Part shown: piece by piece, positions 5,951-9,089 of the stretch
How positions within the stretch are numbered: the first letter of the stretch is position 1
Layout of the letters: each line of letters starts with the position of its first letter
NCBI GenBank assembly: GCA_009920875.1
Contig: RFZE01000055.1
Span: 1 to 9,089, forward strand
DNA from: Alphaproteobacteria bacterium
GTDB taxonomy: Bacteria > Pseudomonadota > Alphaproteobacteria > RS24
Direction of reading: 5' to 3'
Length of the DNA: 9,089 nt
The notes under the pieces: generated by a model
Told to the model about the DNA's origin: nothing
Database searches by the model: none
Seen by the model: the letters and a program-made list of their open reading frames with translations, nothing else
Position numbers and translations under genes: made by a program

Positions 5951-7396
5951 ATGAGCGATAATCGCACCATATTTTTCATTATCGGCCTGCTTTTGGGCGC
6001 GGTGGCCGGCGGCATGTTATTGCCGGCCATGGCCGATGCCACAATCGGCCATAAAGACTGGCAGGTTTTCATCACCAGCGCATTGGTCACCGGCTTTATC
6101 GCCGGCGCGTTAATATTGACCAATCGCGGAAAATTGCCGCCGCTTTCGGTCAAACAAGCTTTTACCCTGACCAGCCTGTCATGGCTTGCCTTGACCGGTT
6201 TTGCTGCCCTGCCTTTCGCTTTCGGCGAATTGGATATGAGCTATACGGATGCGTTTTTTGAGGCCATGTCGGGACTGACGACGACCGGCGCTACGGTGAT
6301 TACCAATCTCGACAGCGCCCCGCCCGGCATTCTTTTATGGCGCGCGCTTTTACAATGGTTTGGCGGCATCGGCATTATCGTTATGGCGATTTCCGTGCTG
6401 CCCATGCTGAATATTGGCGGCATGCAATTATTTCGTCTCGAAAGCTCCGACACATCGGAAAAAATTCTGCCGCGCACGGCGCAGATTGCCGGTTCGATTA
6501 TGCGGCTTTATTTCGGCATTACCTTGGCATGCGTGTTGTGCTATTTGGCCGCCGGCATGAACATGTTTGACGCTGTCGCCCATGCCATGACAACCATTGC
6601 GACGGGGGGGTTCTCAACCCGCAATGACAGTTTCGGCGCTTTTGGTGCGCCGGTCGCCATGGTGGCGATATTCTTCATGCTGGTCTCGGCCGTGCCGTTT
6701 GTCGCCTATTTGCAATTGGTCAATCGCAAATTCGACAAATTTGTCCGCGATGAACAAATCCGCACTTTCTTTTTGCTCGCCCTTATCGCCGCTGCAACCA
6801 TGTGGATTTATCAATTATCCATGTTCGACCAAGCCGCCGCACCGGCGCTTTTATCGGCCGCCTTTAACACCACCTCCATTCTCACCGGCACCGGCTATGC
6901 CACGACTGATTATGGCGCATGGGGACCGTTTGCCGTGGCCCTGTTCTTCATTTTGACCTTTATCGGCGGCTGCGCCGGGTCAACCGCTTGCGGATTGAAA
7001 ATCTTCCGCATGCAGGTCATCGTCAAAGCCGGTTGGCGCTATATCCGCCAATTAACGCGCCCCAATGGGGTTTTCGTCATTCGCTATAATGGACGTCTGC
7101 TCGATGATGATGTCGCCAATAGTGTGGTCGCTTTTGTGCTGATTTTCATATTGTCATTCTCAGCCATTGCCGTGGCCTTGAGCCTGATGGGGCTGGACCC
7201 GCTGACCGCTTTATCGGCTTCGGCCGCTGCCATTGCCAATGTCGGGCCCGGATTGGGCCCCGAAATAGGCCCGTCCGGCACTTATGCCGGATTGCCGACA
7301 CAAGCCAAATGGGTGCTCGCATTCGGCATGCTGCTTGGGCGATTGGAGTTTTTGACCGTATTGGTTTTATTCGCGCCCAGCTTCTGGCGTCGCTGA
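5951..7396 (+). CDS. trkH: Trk-type potassium uptake protein TrkH
   Basis: A 481-residue inner-membrane protein (E. coli TrkH has 483) forming the K+-conducting subunit of the Trk system, which normally works with the NAD/ATP-binding protein TrkA; no trkA is in the window. Four pore-loop filters can be seen (numbered from GTG 5948): LTTTGATV (110-117), ATGGFST (218-224), LTGTGYATT (312-320) and IANVGPGLG (429-437), each with the filter glycine. Other family signs are FGGIGIIVMAISVLP (138-152), GMQLFRLESSDTSEKI (158-173) and the intramembrane loop GGCAGSTACGLKIFR (340-354). The start is ATG 5951, three bases after the apaG stop, or GTG 5948, directly adjacent; GCGGGA at 5931-5936 is the only, rather distant, Shine-Dalgarno. 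The 3' end overlaps the convergent RND gene by 30 bp. Confidence 0.94.
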   Translation: MSDNRTIFFIIGLLLGAVAGGMLLPAMADATIGHKDWQVFITSALVTGFIAGALILTNRGKLPPLSVKQAFTLTSLSWLALTGFAALPFAFGELDMSYTDAFFEAMSGLTTTGATVITNLDSAPPGILLWRALLQWFGGIGIIVMAISVLPMLNIGGMQLFRLESSDTSEKILPRTAQIAGSIMRLYFGITLACVLCYLAAGMNMFDAVAHAMTTIATGGFSTRNDSFGAFGAPVAMVAIFFMLVSAVPFVAYLQLVNRKFDKFVRDEQIRTFFLLALIAAATMWIYQLSMFDQAAAPALLSAAFNTTSILTGTGYATTDYGAWGPFAVALFFILTFIGGCAGSTACGLKIFRMQVIVKAGWRYIRQLTRPNGVFVIRYNGRLLDDDVANSVVAFVLIFILSFSAIAVALSLMGLDPLTALSASAAAIANVGPGLGPEIGPSGTYAGLPTQAKWVLAFGMLLGRLEFLTVLVLFAPSFWRR

Positions 7397-8977
7397 CGGT
7401 TGATAGCTTATCGGCTCTTGGCGCCCGCCAAAGCGTCTGAAAAAGCGCCGCATATCTTCTTGAATGCCGAGCACGCTTGGCACTAAAAACAAAACAATCA
7501 GACTGGCAAAACCAAGCCCCCAAGCAATGGTGATGACCATGGGCAGCAAAAATTGCGCCTGCACGCTGGTCTCAAACAAAAGCGGCGCCAAACCGAGAAC
7601 CGTCGTCAGCGAGGTCAAGGTAACGGCACGCAGGCGGTCACAAATGCCGTTAATCACGGCAGAGCGCAAATCTTCGCCGGCGCTTTGGCGTTCATCAATT
7701 CGGCTGATCAGAATAATCGAATTATTGACCAATATGCCCGACAGGCCGAGCAGGCCGATCAGGCTCAAAAAGGTCAGGTCAAAGCCTTGCATATAGTGAC
7801 CGGTCACCATGCCGATAACGCCAAAGGGGATAACCGACATAATGATGATGGGCCGCGAATAGCTGGCAAAAACAAAGGCCAGCACGACGTAAATCAAGGC
7901 TAAGCCGATAAGCGCCCCGACACGCAAACCACCCAATGTGATATCTTCTTCTTCGCTGCGTCCACCGAAGCTGAAATCAATATTATATTTTGCCGCGACA
8001 GCCGGCAATTTTGTCTCGGCCATGCTTTTCAAAACAGCATTGGGGTTTCCGGCATCATCGGCATAATCGGCAATCACCGTCACTGAAACTTTCCCACCGG
8101 CGCGCCTGACGGATGAGAAGCCGGGTTTTTCGACAATGTCGACAATAGCGGTCAGCGGCACATAGCGCGGTTGGCCATTGGCCCGCGCGCTGCCCGGCAC
8201 GGGCAGTTCGATATCTTCCAATTGTTTGGGGCTGACGCGGTCGCGCGGTTGCAAGACACGCAAGGTCACTTCTTCATCACCCCGGGCAAAGCGCTTGGCA
8301 ATCGCCCCTTCCAAATTGGCGCGCGTCAGATTGCCGACCATGGCATTGGTGAAGCCGAGTGCCGCGCCGCGGTCATTTACTTCGAGCAGTAATTCTTGCT
8401 TATTATAGAACAAGTCATCGCGCGCGCGCGAAATGCCGGGATATTCTTCCAGCGCCGCGCGCACTTCCAAAGCGGCTTTTTTCAATATTTCCGGCTCGGC
8501 ATTTTGTAGCCGAATATCTATATCGCGTCCTGGCGGTCCGCCGCGCTGTTCGCGAATGAACACATATCGCAAGCCGGCAATATCGGGCACCATGGCCTCC
8601 CATTTTTTGACAATGTCACGGGTGCGAATGCTGCGATCTTCACTGGCCGTTAATTCTGCCGTTACAAAAGCCCGCTCATCACCGACCCCGCGGCCGCTGC
8701 GTCCGATTTGGGTGAACATGATACTGACAAGTTTCTCTTCGCCTTCAAGCTCGGCCTCGGCCAATAATTCGGCTTGCGCATTATAGAGCGCTTTTTCGAT
8801 GAGTTTTGTCTTTTCATGCGTATCCACCCTTTTGGTGCCGGGCTGGAAAAACACATAAGCATTGACCACTTCACCTTCCGGTGAGGGGAAAAACCGAAAC
8901 GGCACCCGGCCACCGGCCAAAAGTCCTATGCAAATAATCAGCACGGCCAGACCGACCGCCGCCGTGGTATAGCGATT
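7367..8977 (-). CDS. RND efflux permease (AcrB-like), C-terminal half only
   Basis: About 536 residues correspond to the second half of an RND inner-membrane pump. It begins with NRYTTAAVGLAVLI, the usual start of TM7, runs through the second periplasmic (porter and docking) domain, then TM8-TM12 at roughly 384-405, 409-428, 434-457, 486-500 and 510-534 (numbered from GTG 9076), and ends with a charged cytoplasmic tail. GLSGILVNNSIILI (444-457) marks the C-terminal-half TM10 rather than the Asp-Asp TM4 of the first half. Full pumps have about 1000-1050 residues, so the N-terminal half, including the TM4 proton-relay aspartates, is missing. In its place the same frame continues into a UDP-glucose dehydrogenase fragment. 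The GTG at 9076 is therefore not a credible start. No adaptor (MFP) gene is in the window. The stop lies inside the end of convergent trkH. Confidence 0.88.
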   Translation of the reverse strand, partial: NRYTTAAVGLAVLIICIGLLAGGRVPFRFFPSPEGEVVNAYVFFQPGTKRVDTHEKTKLIEKALYNAQAELLAEAELEGEEKLVSIMFTQIGRSGRGVGDERAFVTAELTASEDRSIRTRDIVKKWEAMVPDIAGLRYVFIREQRGGPPGRDIDIRLQNAEPEILKKAALEVRAALEEYPGISRARDDLFYNKQELLLEVNDRGAALGFTNAMVGNLTRANLEGAIAKRFARGDEEVTLRVLQPRDRVSPKQLEDIELPVPGSARANGQPRYVPLTAIVDIVEKPGFSSVRRAGGKVSVTVIADYADDAGNPNAVLKSMAETKLPAVAAKYNIDFSFGGRSEEEDITLGGLRVGALIGLALIYVVLAFVFASYSRPIIIMSVIPFGVIGMVTGHYMQGFDLTFLSLIGLLGLSGILVNNSIILISRIDERQSAGEDLRSAVINGICDRLRAVTLTSLTTVLGLAPLLFETSVQAQFLLPMVITIAWGLGFASLIVLFLVPSVLGIQEDMRRFFRRFGGRQEPISYQPSATPEAGRE

Positions 8978-9089
8978 GTCATAAACCACACATTTTGCAC
9001 CTAAAGACTGCAGTTGTGGAATGATGTTTAATGCAGGTGAATCACGCATGTCATCGGTTAACGGTTTAAAGGTCACCCCCCAAAAAGCA
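8978..9089 (-). CDS. UDP-glucose/GDP-mannose dehydrogenase, C-terminal-domain fragment fused in frame to the RND half
   Basis: Read leftward from the right edge, the frame gives AFWGVTFKPLTDDMRDSP and continues to GAKCVVYD with no stop. The pattern 'G.TFKP.TDDMRD.P' followed by 'II..L...GA....YD' is the hallmark of the UDP-binding C-terminal domain of UDP-glucose 6-dehydrogenase and related nucleotide-sugar dehydrogenases, and is not part of any RND pump. It ends at the conserved YD (Asp codon 8980-8978), after which the RND sequence starts at once. The fragment is about 43% GC by hand count against about 62% in the adjacent 112 bases, and favours A/T-ending codons (TTA, GCA, TCA, CCT, GGT) unlike its neighbour. 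The rest of the dehydrogenase would lie beyond the right edge. It could be an assembly chimera or a true rearrangement. Confidence 0.78.

Noticed and set aside
8418..8431. Perfect palindrome TCGCGCGCGCGCGA
   Set aside because: It falls within conserved RND codons (Ser-Arg-Ala-Arg) and is explained by GC-rich codon choice; there is no sign of a functional site.
7367..9076. A complete 569-residue protein starting at GTG 9076
   Set aside because: The frame stays open to the right edge, the residues after the GTG belong in the middle of a dehydrogenase domain, and the RND half lacks its first ~500 residues. The GTG is a chance start.
1..9089. tRNA, rRNA, CRISPR array, insertion sequence, toxin-antitoxin pair or defence island
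   Set aside because: I found no cloverleaf, spaced repeats, transposase motifs, terminal inverted repeats or paired small toxin/antitoxin genes on either strand. The gene content is housekeeping apart from the right-edge junction.

Overview
The window reads as ordinary chromosomal housekeeping DNA from an alphaproteobacterium. Supporting signs are the start of a class I (archaeal-type) lysyl-tRNA synthetase, the long two-domain dCTP deaminase typical of this class, a SAM-II riboswitch ahead of metZ, and a metZ-apaG pairing. The order or genus cannot be named from this sequence. There is no tRNA, rRNA, CRISPR array, insertion sequence or prophage signature.

Left part (1-1732): the first codons of lysK run leftward off the window. 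A 123-bp divergent spacer with a perfect inverted repeat separates it from a rightward pair, a TerB-like protein and an overlapping membrane fatty acid hydroxylase/sterol desaturase-family enzyme. A 334-bp stretch follows that holds two hairpins and one small unrecognised Met-rich ORF.

Middle (1733-4338): a leftward dcd - alpha-hydroxy-acid dehydrogenase pair (15-nt gap) is followed by a divergent control region. On the + strand this region shows, in order, tandem 11-bp repeats carrying a -35 element, a SAM-II aptamer, an intrinsic terminator with seven T's and a good Shine-Dalgarno for metZ. It looks like a complete SAM-responsive attenuator.

Right part (4339-9089): metZ, apaG and trkH lie head to tail with gaps of 28 and 3 nt (0 nt if trkH starts at GTG 5948) and no visible terminator between them, so the SAM riboswitch may also affect a potassium transporter. 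trkH converges on, and overlaps by 30 bp, the C-terminal half of an RND efflux permease on the - strand.

The most striking observation is at the right edge. The RND reading frame continues without a stop into codons for the C-terminal UDP-binding domain of a UDP-glucose/GDP-mannose dehydrogenase, exactly where the N-terminal half of the RND pump should be. GC content changes at that point from about 62% to about 43% (hand count of 112 bases on each side). This is either an assembly chimera or a real in-frame rearrangement. The simplest reading is a chimera, so the apparent 569-residue ORF should not be taken as a natural protein. Apart from this I see no convincing undescribed multi-gene system.
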